DNA of 5,887 nt from Rhodoferax sp. Lineage in GTDB: Bacteria; Pseudomonadota; Gammaproteobacteria; Burkholderiales; Burkholderiaceae_C. A model generated the notes under the pieces. It did no database searches. It was not told where the DNA came from and was given only the letters and a program-made list of their open reading frames with translations. The stretch is taken from assembly GCA_020048255.1 (NCBI GenBank), contig JAIFMR010000120.1, positions 1 to 5,887 on the forward strand, in the 5' to 3' direction. Below, one piece after another: positions 1 to 5,382 of this stretch. The translations under genes were made by a program, and so were the position numbers. Numbering within the stretch: position 1 is the stretch's first letter; every line of letters starts with the position of its first letter.

Positions 1-632
1 GTCTTCATCGCGGCACTCAGCAGTTCGGCCTTGAGCCCGGGAAAGTGCACGTCCACGATTTGCTTCATGGTGGGAGCGTCGGGGAACTTGATGTAGTGGA
101 AAAAGCAGCGGCGCAAAAACGCATCGGGCAGTTCCTTCTCATTGTTGGAGGTGATGAACACCAGCGGGCGGTGTTTAGCTCGAATCAGTTCGCGGGTCTC
201 GTAGCAGTAAAACTCCATGCGGTCGATCTCGCGCAGCAAATCGTTGGGAAACTCGATGTCAGCCTTGTCGATCTCGTCAATCAGCAGTGCCACCGGTTGC
301 TCGGCGGTAAACGCTTGCCACAGCACACCCTTGACGATGTAGTTGTGGATGTTCTTGACCCGCTCGCCGCCGTCCACGTCTGCCAGTTGCGAATCACGCA
401 GGCGGCTCACCGCGTCGTACTCGTACAGGCCTTGCTGTGCCTTGGTGGTGCTTTTGATGTGCCACTGCAGCAGTGGTAAGTTCAGCGCTGTAGCCACTTC
501 TTCGGCTAGCATGGTTTTGCCGGTGCCGGGTTCACCCTTGACCAGGAGCGGGCGCTGCAGCGTGATCGACGCGTTGACCGAGAGCATCAGGTCGTCGGTG
601 GCGACGTAGTTTTGTGTGCCTTTGAATTGCAT
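1..632 (-). CDS. MoxR-type AAA+ ATPase (C-terminus beyond window)
   Basis: This reading frame stays open from an ATG at 632 to the left edge, giving about 210 residues. The sequence shows a Walker A motif GEPGTGKT (residues 33-40), a Walker B segment ALLIDEID (115-122), a sensor-1 stretch TSNNEKELPDAF (161-172) and an arginine pair at 174-175. This is the AAA_3/AAA_5 layout of MoxR-like ATPases. In this family the ATPase acts as a cytoplasmic chaperone that matures or inserts cofactors into partner proteins, usually together with a von Willebrand factor A protein encoded just downstream. That partner would lie left of the window, so its presence is only inferred. The family is roughly 280 residues long, so about a quarter is missing. 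The start is chosen because MQFKGTQNYVA matches relatives I remember; no clear Shine-Dalgarno precedes it. The substrate cannot be told from sequence. The gene is divergent from the cytochrome gene and may share its control region. Confidence 0.9.
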   Translation of the reverse strand, partial: MQFKGTQNYVATDDLMLSVNASITLQRPLLVKGEPGTGKTMLAEEVATALNLPLLQWHIKSTTKAQQGLYEYDAVSRLRDSQLADVDGGERVKNIHNYIVKGVLWQAFTAEQPVALLIDEIDKADIEFPNDLLREIDRMEFYCYETRELIRAKHRPLVFITSNNEKELPDAFLRRCFFHYIKFPDAPTMKQIVDVHFPGLKAELLSAAMK

Positions 633-749
633 GGTGTGAAAGTTTGAAGTGGGTGGCCAAGCTTACAGCCTGGCGCGATTTTGTCGTGGCAGTGGTGGCT
701 TATCGGGTTTACGCCAACTGCCGAGCATGGGCGAGCTACCTATAATTAT

Positions 750-763
750 TTGATATTTGTCAA
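750..763. promoter_or_regulatory. FNR/ANR-like binding site
   Basis: TTGAT-ATTT-GTCAA matches the FNR/ANR/DNR consensus TTGAT-N4-ATCAA at 9 of 10 defined bases, and it sits in an AT-rich patch in the only divergent spacer here (633-799). Crp/FNR-family regulators bind such sites under low oxygen. The centre is 756.5. A transcript starting near 798 would put the site at -41.5, the class II activation position, but would leave only about two bases before the cytochrome ATG. If TATAAT at 741-746 is the -10 instead, the box would cover the start point and suggest repression. Either the cytochrome gene, the ATPase gene or both could be the target. The match is seen; the regulation is inferred. Confidence 0.55.
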
Positions 764-799
764 CCGATCTTCCTGCTTCACCTTGATTTTCTTCGCAAA

Positions 800-1471
800 A
801 TGAAAAAATTTATACCGTCTTTGCTGCTCTTGTTGACCACGTCTGGCATCACCTTATCTGCTTTGGCGCAAGACATAAAAGGTGATCCCGTGGCCGGATC
901 CCATAAAAACGCACTGTGTGTGGGTTGCCACGGTATCAAGGGTTTTCATACCGCTTTTCCTTCGACCTATAGAGTGCCCAAGTTATCGGGCCAAAGTGCG
1001 GCATACATCACTGCCGCACTGCAGGGTTACCAAAGTGGTGAGCGCAAGCACCCGTCGATGCGAACCTTGTCCGCGTCTTTGACGGCACAAGACATGGCTG
1101 ACCTGGCGGCGTATTACGAATCCACCGGAACTGGGGTCACGTTGCCGGCCCGGGTTGAATCGACCAATGCCAATGCCAATGCCAATGCCGCTGAGTTGGT
1201 GACCAAGGGCGGATGTGTCGGTTGCCACGGCGAAAATTTCAGTAAACCGTTGGCGCCAACGTATCCCAAAATTGCCGGGCAGCACGCAGATTACGTTTTT
1301 GTGGCACTCAAAGCCTACAAAACCAGCGACAAAGCCATGATGGGGCGCGGTAACCCCATCATGGGCGGCATCGCCAAGCAGTTTTCTAATGCAGAGTTGA
1401 AAGTACTTGCTGACTACGTTGGCAGCATGCAGGGCGAACTGCAGACCCTGCAGCCCGTTCGCTTCAAGTAA
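800..1471 (+). CDS. periplasmic di-heme cytochrome c, cytochrome c4-like
   Basis: The product has 223 residues with a Sec signal peptide (Lys-Lys, Leu-rich core, likely cleavage after Ala-Leu-Ala at 21-23 or nearby), so it is periplasmic or attached to the outer face of the inner membrane. Two CVGCH heme c sites (residues 40-44 and 139-143) mark two tandem class I domains. Met87 and Met188 are the likely distal heme ligands. Length and the two-domain pattern fit cytochrome c4-like proteins, which pass electrons to terminal oxidases or other acceptors; the exact partner is not visible. The domains are joined by a linker with four Asn-Ala repeats. The start is fixed by the signal peptide, yet no Shine-Dalgarno-like sequence lies upstream (the 25 bases before the ATG are pyrimidine-rich). 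No partner oxidase gene is adjacent, and the gene appears monocistronic, with an FNR-like box 36 bp upstream. Confidence 0.9.
   Translation: MKKFIPSLLLLLTTSGITLSALAQDIKGDPVAGSHKNALCVGCHGIKGFHTAFPSTYRVPKLSGQSAAYITAALQGYQSGERKHPSMRTLSASLTAQDMADLAAYYESTGTGVTLPARVESTNANANANAAELVTKGGCVGCHGENFSKPLAPTYPKIAGQHADYVFVALKAYKTSDKAMMGRGNPIMGGIAKQFSNAELKVLADYVGSMQGELQTLQPVRFK
1166..1189 (+). repeat. hexanucleotide microsatellite (AATGCC)x4
   Basis: Four perfect copies of AATGCC lie in frame inside the cytochrome gene and encode Asn-Ala four times (residues 123-130), in the linker between the two heme domains. A change in copy number would keep the frame and only lengthen or shorten the linker by two residues per unit. 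Confidence 0.9.
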
Positions 1472-1571
1472 TTCCATTTCTAAATCATCCGTGTCGTTGT
1501 TGCTTCGCCTGGTCGTACGCCTGTACTGCCTGCGGCTTCGCGCCTAGACACAAATGATTTGGAAATGGAAT
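1471..1571. repeat. long imperfect inverted repeat between convergent genes (element A)
   Basis: A 25-bp left arm (1471-1495, starting ATTCCATTTC) matches the reverse complement of 1547-1571 at 22 of 25 positions; one of the three differences would be a G-U pair in RNA. The interior holds a second hairpin, GGTCGTAC (1511-1518) against GTACTGCC (1523-1530), with a GCCT loop. The left arm begins on the last base of the cytochrome stop codon, and the right arm ends 11 bp short of the DUF1841 stop. No T-run follows on either strand, so it is not a textbook intrinsic terminator. It could still end or protect both convergent transcripts, or be a REP/MITE-like repeat. Confidence 0.75.
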
Positions 1572-1582
1572 AAGGTTTGGGT

Positions 1583-2017
1583 TCAGTCCTGCGTTGCCCG
1601 GCGCTGCACGCAGGCAATGTAGGCGTTGCCATCGGGTTGTTTGCCATCACGCTGGCTGTCCCACAGCATCTGACCCAGGCACTCCATGACGTCATGATGC
1701 GCATCGTGCAGTGAATCACGACGGTGCGTCAGCAGTTCCACCGCTTGCCGTATGCCGCGCGGTTGGTCAATGCTGCATTGTTCGGTGATCGACAGGTGCA
1801 TCGACAGATGCAAAAAAGCGCTGGTTTGACCCTCTTTGACCTGACCCATGGCAGCCAAGGCGACCTCGATGCTGGCCAACTCAGGATGGAACTCGGGGTG
1901 CTCATCGATCCACAGGGAAGCTATTGTTTCAATAGCTTCCATCGCTTGGCCGGTCTGGGCTTTGGCGTAAACAGTACAAAAAAATCGGCGCACATCGGCT
2001 TGGGATGGGTTAAACAT
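1583..2017 (-). CDS. DUF1841 family protein
   Basis: The product is a 144-residue soluble protein with no signal peptide or membrane segment. It matches what I recall of the DUF1841 family across its length: an MFNPS start followed by VRRFF (9-13), the central block FLHLSMHLSI then EQ and SIDQPRGI (68-89), and MECLGQMLW (111-119). The family has no established function that I know of and is common in beta- and gammaproteobacteria. The His-rich helix HLSMHLS and the later HDAHHD (104-109) could bind a metal, but this is only a guess. The start is chosen because MFNPS opens most members. No clear Shine-Dalgarno is present. The gene is divergent from the permease gene with 20 bp between start codons, so its promoter must lie within the permease 5' coding region. 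It is convergent with the cytochrome gene. Confidence 0.85.
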   Translation of the reverse strand: MFNPSQADVRRFFCTVYAKAQTGQAMEAIETIASLWIDEHPEFHPELASIEVALAAMGQVKEGQTSAFLHLSMHLSITEQCSIDQPRGIRQAVELLTHRRDSLHDAHHDVMECLGQMLWDSQRDGKQPDGNAYIACVQRRATQD

Positions 2018-2028
2018 GATGGTCTAAT
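2000..2028 (+). promoter_or_regulatory. candidate sigma-70 promoter of the TSUP permease gene
   Basis: TTGGGA (2000-2005) and TCTAAT (2023-2028) are separated by exactly 17 bp and match the -35 and -10 consensus at 4 of 6 and 5 of 6 bases. Transcription would start near 2034-2036, only two to four bases before the permease ATG at 2038, giving a nearly leaderless mRNA. This agrees with the lack of a Shine-Dalgarno sequence there. The -35 half lies inside the start of the opposing DUF1841 gene. It is a prediction from consensus only. Confidence 0.45.
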
Positions 2029-2037
2029 TGTCGCGCT

Positions 2038-2805
2038 ATGGCGTTCACAGAAACTTTTCCACTGATCACCGACCCATATTTTTATATGGTCACCGTTCCG
2101 GCGGTGTTGCTGCTGGGCGTGAGCAAGAGCGGCTTTGGCGCTGGTTTTGGCTCGCTGGCGGTGCCCATGATGGCGCTGGCGGTCAGCGTGCCGCAAGCCG
2201 CCGCGATTTTGATGCCGGTGCTGCTGGTAATGGACATTTTGGGTATGGCGGCTTTTCGCAAAGACTTTGATTTGAAATTGCTGCGGTTTTTGATTCCCTG
2301 GGGCTTGGTGGGTATTGGCGTGGGCACACTGTTGTTCAAGCTGCTCAATGCCCAAGTGGTGGCAGGCTTGGTGGGCGGGTTCACGTTGGTGTTTTTAGCT
2401 CAGCGGGTGTTGTTCCCACCCAAGGTAGACAGCCCGGCACCGCCGCGCTGGATGGGTGCTGTGCTGACCGCCACGTCGGGTTTCACCAGCTTCATTGCGC
2501 ATGCGGGTGGGCCACCCATCAACGCCTACGTCATTCCCATGCGTTTGTCACCCGTGCGATTTACCGCCACCATGGCGTTCTTCTTCTTCGTGATCAACCT
2601 GTCCAAGTGGATTCCGTATGCCTGGCTGGGCTTGCTGGACTGGCGCAATATGGCGACGTCTTTGGTCTTGTTGCCGATTGCGCCGCTGGGTGTGTGGGTG
2701 GGCGTCCGGTTGGCCCGGCGCATCAGCCAAGTGCTGTTTTACCGATTTTTATATGCCGGTATGTTGCTCACGGGCTTGAAGCTCTTGTGGGATGCGTGGC
2801 ATTAG
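2038..2805 (+). CDS. TauE/SafE (TSUP) family membrane permease
   Basis: The product is a 255-residue very hydrophobic inner-membrane protein with about seven or eight membrane segments (roughly residues 16-36, 42-70, 81-102, 106-126, 139-156, 174-198, 205-223 and 233-250). It shows the two half-repeats typical of the TSUP (DUF81) family: VSKSGFGAGFGSLAVP near the N-terminus (28-43) and HAGGPPINAY (155-164) at the matching place in the second half. Members move small anions such as sulfite, sulfonates or sulfoacetate, but many have no known substrate. No sulfur-metabolism gene is nearby, so the substrate stays open. Length is usual for the family (about 250). The ATG at 2038 keeps the full first membrane segment; the next ATG (codon 17) would cut into its edge. 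The gene stands alone, divergent from DUF1841 and convergent with yacG. Confidence 0.88.
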   Translation: MAFTETFPLITDPYFYMVTVPAVLLLGVSKSGFGAGFGSLAVPMMALAVSVPQAAAILMPVLLVMDILGMAAFRKDFDLKLLRFLIPWGLVGIGVGTLLFKLLNAQVVAGLVGGFTLVFLAQRVLFPPKVDSPAPPRWMGAVLTATSGFTSFIAHAGGPPINAYVIPMRLSPVRFTATMAFFFFVINLSKWIPYAWLGLLDWRNMATSLVLLPIAPLGVWVGVRLARRISQVLFYRFLYAGMLLTGLKLLWDAWH

Positions 2806-2922
2806 GGCTCGCCAAGAAATAACCTATACATTTGGTGCGCCAGCTTTGGGCGCGCTTTGCGCCTAGCATCGCATCCCAAATCCGACGGCCAAATGCACCA
2901 GTTACTCCTTGACGAGCCCTTA
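2802..2922. repeat. long imperfect inverted repeat between convergent genes (element B)
   Basis: The outer arms 2802-2823 and 2901-2922 are inverted copies at 18 of 22 positions (common block GGGCTCG). Inner paired blocks follow: CATTTGG (2829-2835) against 2889-2895 and TTTGGG (2845-2850) against 2877-2882, so the whole 121 bp is one broken palindrome. The left arm contains the permease stop codon (TAG, 2803-2805) and the right arm contains the yacG stop codon (TAA on the minus strand, 2920-2922). No T-run follows on either strand. The likely roles are the same as for element A: a two-way transcript end or a dispersed palindromic repeat. Confidence 0.7.
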
Positions 2923-3123
2923 GTCGTCTAGGGGCCGGTCAGGCTCTGCCGGCGCTGGGACTGAAAATTGCTCGCTGGCCCAGGCGCCCAGATCCATTTG
3001 TTTGCAGCGTTCACAGCAAAAGGGTCTGAAAACATTGCTGGCCGCGTACAGGCTGGCGCCCTTGCAGCTGGGGCAGCTCACCCATTTCTCTGGCAGCGAG
3101 GGAACTGCACTCGCGTCGGTCAT
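2920..3123 (-). CDS. yacG: DNA gyrase inhibitor / zinc-binding protein YacG
   Basis: This small protein of 67 residues carries a CPSC...FRPFCCERC zinc site (Cys17, Cys20, Cys36, Cys40) followed by KQMDLGAWASE, the hallmark of YacG. In E. coli YacG binds GyrB and blocks DNA binding by gyrase. The C-terminal tail is acidic and Pro-rich (PAPAEPDRPLDD), as in many members. I chose the ATG at 3123, whose ATGA overlaps the TGA stop of zapD, the usual sign of translational coupling. A TTG two codons further upstream is possible but less likely. Cys37 replaces the more usual Ser next to the third zinc ligand and is probably harmless. It is the last gene of the pilC-yacG run, and its stop codon lies in the right arm of inverted repeat B. 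Confidence 0.93.
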   Translation of the reverse strand: MTDASAVPSLPEKWVSCPSCKGASLYAASNVFRPFCCERCKQMDLGAWASEQFSVPAPAEPDRPLDD

Positions 3124-3875
3124 GAACAAAGTGCCAGCTCGAAAGCAACGTCTTCGGTCACGGCGCGCGGGCGGTGGCCCTCACCCCATTGCATCAGCCG
3201 TACCGACACCATCAGCCGGTTGCCGCTGATCTCCGGGATGAGTTCTTGCGCCGCATCCAGTGCCACCCGCATCAATAGAAAAGTGCGGCCCTGCGGCAGA
3301 CTCAATTGAAATTGCCCCGCGTTGGCGATGACTTTTTGCGGTGCACCGGAGTCGCGCAGCATTTTGAGCAGCAGTTGTACGGCATTGGCCAGTGCGGTCA
3401 GCGTGCCGATCCACTGGTGCAGATCGGCTTGCCGGCTGACGCCGGTTTTGTGTTGCCAAGCGTAGTACGAGGGCAGGTCAAATTCACAGGTGCCTCCCGG
3501 GATGCCGATGCGACTGCGAATACTCATTAACCAATCGTTGTCAGCCAGGGGTTGCCCAGCCTTGCCGGGTTGGCTGTTGAGGGCTGCAAAACACTGATCC
3601 ACCTCGGCAATGACCTTGTCGAGCACTTCCTCTGCAATCGCAGGGTTACCCCGGTAGCTGTCGAGGACGTGTTTTTGTTTGTCGAGGTCTTTGAGCAGAT
3701 CGGCTTTGAGATCGGCTCGCGCAGCAACGTCCATGATCTCAAACAGGGTGGTCAGCGCAAAATGATGGTCTAGGGCATCCACGCGGGCAACCAATTGATG
3801 CAGGCGTATGAAAAGATGCTCCAGCCGCAAATAAGTACGGATGCGTTCGTGCAGGGGATATTCGTAAAGAATCAC
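3120..3875 (-). CDS. zapD: cell division protein ZapD (YacF/DUF1342)
   Basis: The product is a 251-residue cytoplasmic protein. Reading from a GTG start it begins ILYEYPLHERIRTYLRLEHLF, the family's conserved N-terminus. It continues with an alpha-helical region (DHHFALTTLFEIMDVAARADLK, split at about residues 36-57), the block NDWLMSIRSRIGIPGG (113-128) with CEFDLPSYYAWQ after it, and a beta-rich C-terminal part with ISGNRLMVSVRLMQ. In E. coli ZapD (247 residues) crosslinks FtsZ filaments and stabilises the Z-ring. The frame is open further upstream to 3944, but that extension overlaps coaE and has no family match. The GTG at 3875 lies one base after the coaE stop (TAG-C-GTG), which suggests coupled translation. 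The gene overlaps yacG by four bases. Confidence 0.93.
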   Translation of the reverse strand: MILYEYPLHERIRTYLRLEHLFIRLHQLVARVDALDHHFALTTLFEIMDVAARADLKADLLKDLDKQKHVLDSYRGNPAIAEEVLDKVIAEVDQCFAALNSQPGKAGQPLADNDWLMSIRSRIGIPGGTCEFDLPSYYAWQHKTGVSRQADLHQWIGTLTALANAVQLLLKMLRDSGAPQKVIANAGQFQLSLPQGRTFLLMRVALDAAQELIPEISGNRLMVSVRLMQWGEGHRPRAVTEDVAFELALCS

Positions 3876-3876
3876 G

Positions 3877-4518
3877 CTAATTTTCAGGGGGGACTTGATG
3901 GTGCGCCGATGATAGCCCGAAGCCAAGCGCCAAGGCACACACATGGGTTCTCAAAGATGCCAAACTGATCGAGTCATTGAAAATGACTGCGTCGGCGGCT
4001 TGGAGTCGGCGCTGTCGGCTGGCTTGGGCGGCCATGATGGCCACAATGGCGGCCCGGTCCAAAGCACTGCGCGCCATGACACGGGTAATTTGCGTCTCGG
4101 GTTCACAATCAACTATCAAAATCTTTGACACTTTCTGTCGCCAGTGCGCAGATTCGACCAACAGCGGCACATCAAACACCAGACAGCGATGGCCTGCAGC
4201 ATCGGCCAGGGCCGCTTGTTGCCAGGTCTCCTGACTCACCAAGGGGTGAACGATGGCCTCCAGACGGCGCCGGGCGCTGGCGTCGGTGTAGGCCAGGGCG
4301 CGCATACGATCGCGATCCAGCGCGTTGTCTGGTGTGATGAATTGATCGCCAAAAGTCTGGCGGATATCCGGAATAGCCAAGCCGCCAGGCGCAGTGACTG
4401 ACCGTGCGATGGCGTCGGCATCGATCACCGCGGCACCCAGTTCAGCCAGAAACGCTGCCACTGTGCTTTTGCCGCTGCCAATGCCACCGGTCAGACCCAA
4501 CCGGAATGCGCTTGCCAT
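3877..4518 (-). CDS. coaE: dephospho-CoA kinase
   Basis: CoaE phosphorylates the 3'-hydroxyl of dephospho-CoA with ATP, the last step of coenzyme A synthesis, in the cytoplasm. The 213 residues show the P-loop GLTGGIGSGKST (8-19), VIDAD (31-35) with the catalytic-region Asp33, VHPLV (90-94), FDVPLLVES (115-123), and the lid/adenine region QASRQRRLQAADAVIFND near 160-180. Length is close to the E. coli enzyme (206). The start ATG has an AAGAGA Shine-Dalgarno (4525-4530) six bases upstream, the clearest ribosome site in the window. It follows pilD by 21 bp and precedes zapD by one base. This gene order is a long-known conserved arrangement in beta- and gammaproteobacteria. The short tail after FGLSS (to PPEN) is a non-conserved extension. 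Confidence 0.96.
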   Translation of the reverse strand: MASAFRLGLTGGIGSGKSTVAAFLAELGAAVIDADAIARSVTAPGGLAIPDIRQTFGDQFITPDNALDRDRMRALAYTDASARRRLEAIVHPLVSQETWQQAALADAAGHRCLVFDVPLLVESAHWRQKVSKILIVDCEPETQITRVMARSALDRAAIVAIMAAQASRQRRLQAADAVIFNDSISLASLRTHVCALALGFGLSSAHHQVPPEN

Positions 4519-4524
4519 GACTTA

Positions 4525-4530
4525 TCTCTT
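4525..4530 (-). promoter_or_regulatory. Shine-Dalgarno site of coaE
   Basis: Read on the minus strand, AAGAGA lies six bases before the coaE ATG (4518) and inside the 21-bp pilD-coaE gap. It supports the chosen start and suggests that coaE can initiate on its own, unlike the overlapping genes around it. Confidence 0.6.
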
Positions 4531-4539
4531 TGCGGGCCC

Positions 4540-5382
4540 TTAAAGGCCGACCGCTCTCAAAATGGCCTGGGGTCCAGCCACCATGGCCGTCAGCCCAGCC
4601 CCGGCCAGAAAGGGGCCAAACGGGATGTAGCCACCTTCGCGCAGTCCGCTTGAGAATTTCATGGCAATGCCGATGATCGCGCCGATGACAGAGGCCATCA
4701 GGATGATGGGAACCAGGGCCTGCCAGCCAAACCAAGCACCCAAGGCTGCAAACAGCTTGAAGTCGCCAAAGCCCATGCCCTCTTTGCCCGTGGCCAGTTT
4801 GAACCCCCAGTACACCAGCCACAGCGACATATAGCCACCGACCGCACCCCACAGCGAATCGGTCAGGTGGAGCTGTGTCCAGCCCAGTGCGGCAACGATC
4901 AATCCTGCCCACAGCAGTGGCAGCGTGATGTTGTCGGGCAGCAGCGTGGTGTCCCAGTCAATCATGCCCAGGGTCAGCAAGGCAGCCGCAAAGCCACTCC
5001 AGGCCAGTGCGGTCGGGGTGGCACCCCAATGCCAGGCACAGAAGAAAAACAGGGCGCCCGTTGCCAGCTCAATCATGGGGTAGCGCGGGCTGACGGGGGC
5101 ATGGCAATGCCGGCATTGGCCGCGCAGAACCAAGTAGCTGAAAATGGGGATGTTCTCAAACCATGACAGCTGGTGGGCGCATTTTTGGCAGCGGGACCGA
5201 GGTACCAGCAGGTTGAAGGGCGGTGCGGTGCTGACGTCTTGCCCAGCCAACTCGGCGCACTCGGCTTTCCACTGCGCTTCCATGATCACGGGGAGCCGAT
5301 AGATCACGACGTTTAGGAAGCTGCCAATCAGCAGCCCCAGCACACCAAACAGGCTGGCGTCCAGCACGGGTGACAGACCCAT
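4540..5382 (-). CDS. pilD: type IV prepilin peptidase/N-methyltransferase PilD
   Basis: PilD is an inner-membrane aspartic peptidase that cuts leader peptides from type IV prepilins and type II secretion pseudopilins and methylates the new N-terminus. The 280 residues show GSFLNVVIYRLP (20-31), a cytoplasmic zinc loop with CQKC (65-68) and CRHC (90-93), a first catalytic aspartate region in GMIDWDTTLLPD (139-150, Asp142/Asp144) and the second in GMGFGDFKLFAALG (202-215, Asp207), then several membrane segments. All expected motifs are intact, so it should be bifunctional. The usual IDLD is IDWD here. The start ATG shares one base with the pilC stop (TGATG), so translation is probably coupled. 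It could also serve a type II secretion system elsewhere in the genome. Confidence 0.96.
   Translation of the reverse strand: MGLSPVLDASLFGVLGLLIGSFLNVVIYRLPVIMEAQWKAECAELAGQDVSTAPPFNLLVPRSRCQKCAHQLSWFENIPIFSYLVLRGQCRHCHAPVSPRYPMIELATGALFFFCAWHWGATPTALAWSGFAAALLTLGMIDWDTTLLPDNITLPLLWAGLIVAALGWTQLHLTDSLWGAVGGYMSLWLVYWGFKLATGKEGMGFGDFKLFAALGAWFGWQALVPIILMASVIGAIIGIAMKFSSGLREGGYIPFGPFLAGAGLTAMVAGPQAILRAVGL

Noticed and set aside
45..609. Plus-strand open frames of 144 and 88 codons
   Set aside because: They lie antisense to the MoxR-type ATPase, whose frame shows all AAA+ motifs; the plus-strand products have no recognisable domain.
741..746. Perfect TATAAT as the main -10 of the cytochrome gene
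   Set aside because: It is not listed as a separate promoter because no reasonable -35 lies 15-19 bp upstream (CTGCCG region); it is kept only as an alternative in the FNR-box entry.
983..1477. 164-codon minus-strand frame across the cytochrome gene
   Set aside because: It is antisense to a clear di-heme cytochrome with signal peptide; the product resembles no family and includes the translated antisense of the hexamer repeat.
1724..2065. 113-codon plus-strand frame
   Set aside because: It is antisense to the DUF1841 gene, which has strong family motifs on the other strand.
1921..2384. Minus-strand frames of 144 and 100 codons over the permease start
   Set aside because: They are Gln/His- or Pro/Thr-rich shadows of the membrane protein gene, with no family match.
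1471..2922. Calling the two junction palindromes Rho-independent terminators
   Set aside because: Neither has a T-run after the stem on either strand, and the stems are long and interrupted, so they are listed as repeats.
3124..3129. TTG start two codons upstream for yacG
   Set aside because: The ATG at 3123 gives the usual ATGA overlap with zapD and needs no rare start codon.
3876..3944. Longer zapD beginning at an ATG at 3944
   Set aside because: The extra 23 residues overlap coaE and have no counterpart in ZapD proteins; the conserved N-terminus begins at the GTG at 3875.
4867..5166. 99-codon plus-strand frame inside pilD
   Set aside because: It is antisense to intact prepilin peptidase motifs; the product is low-complexity Gln/Gly-rich.
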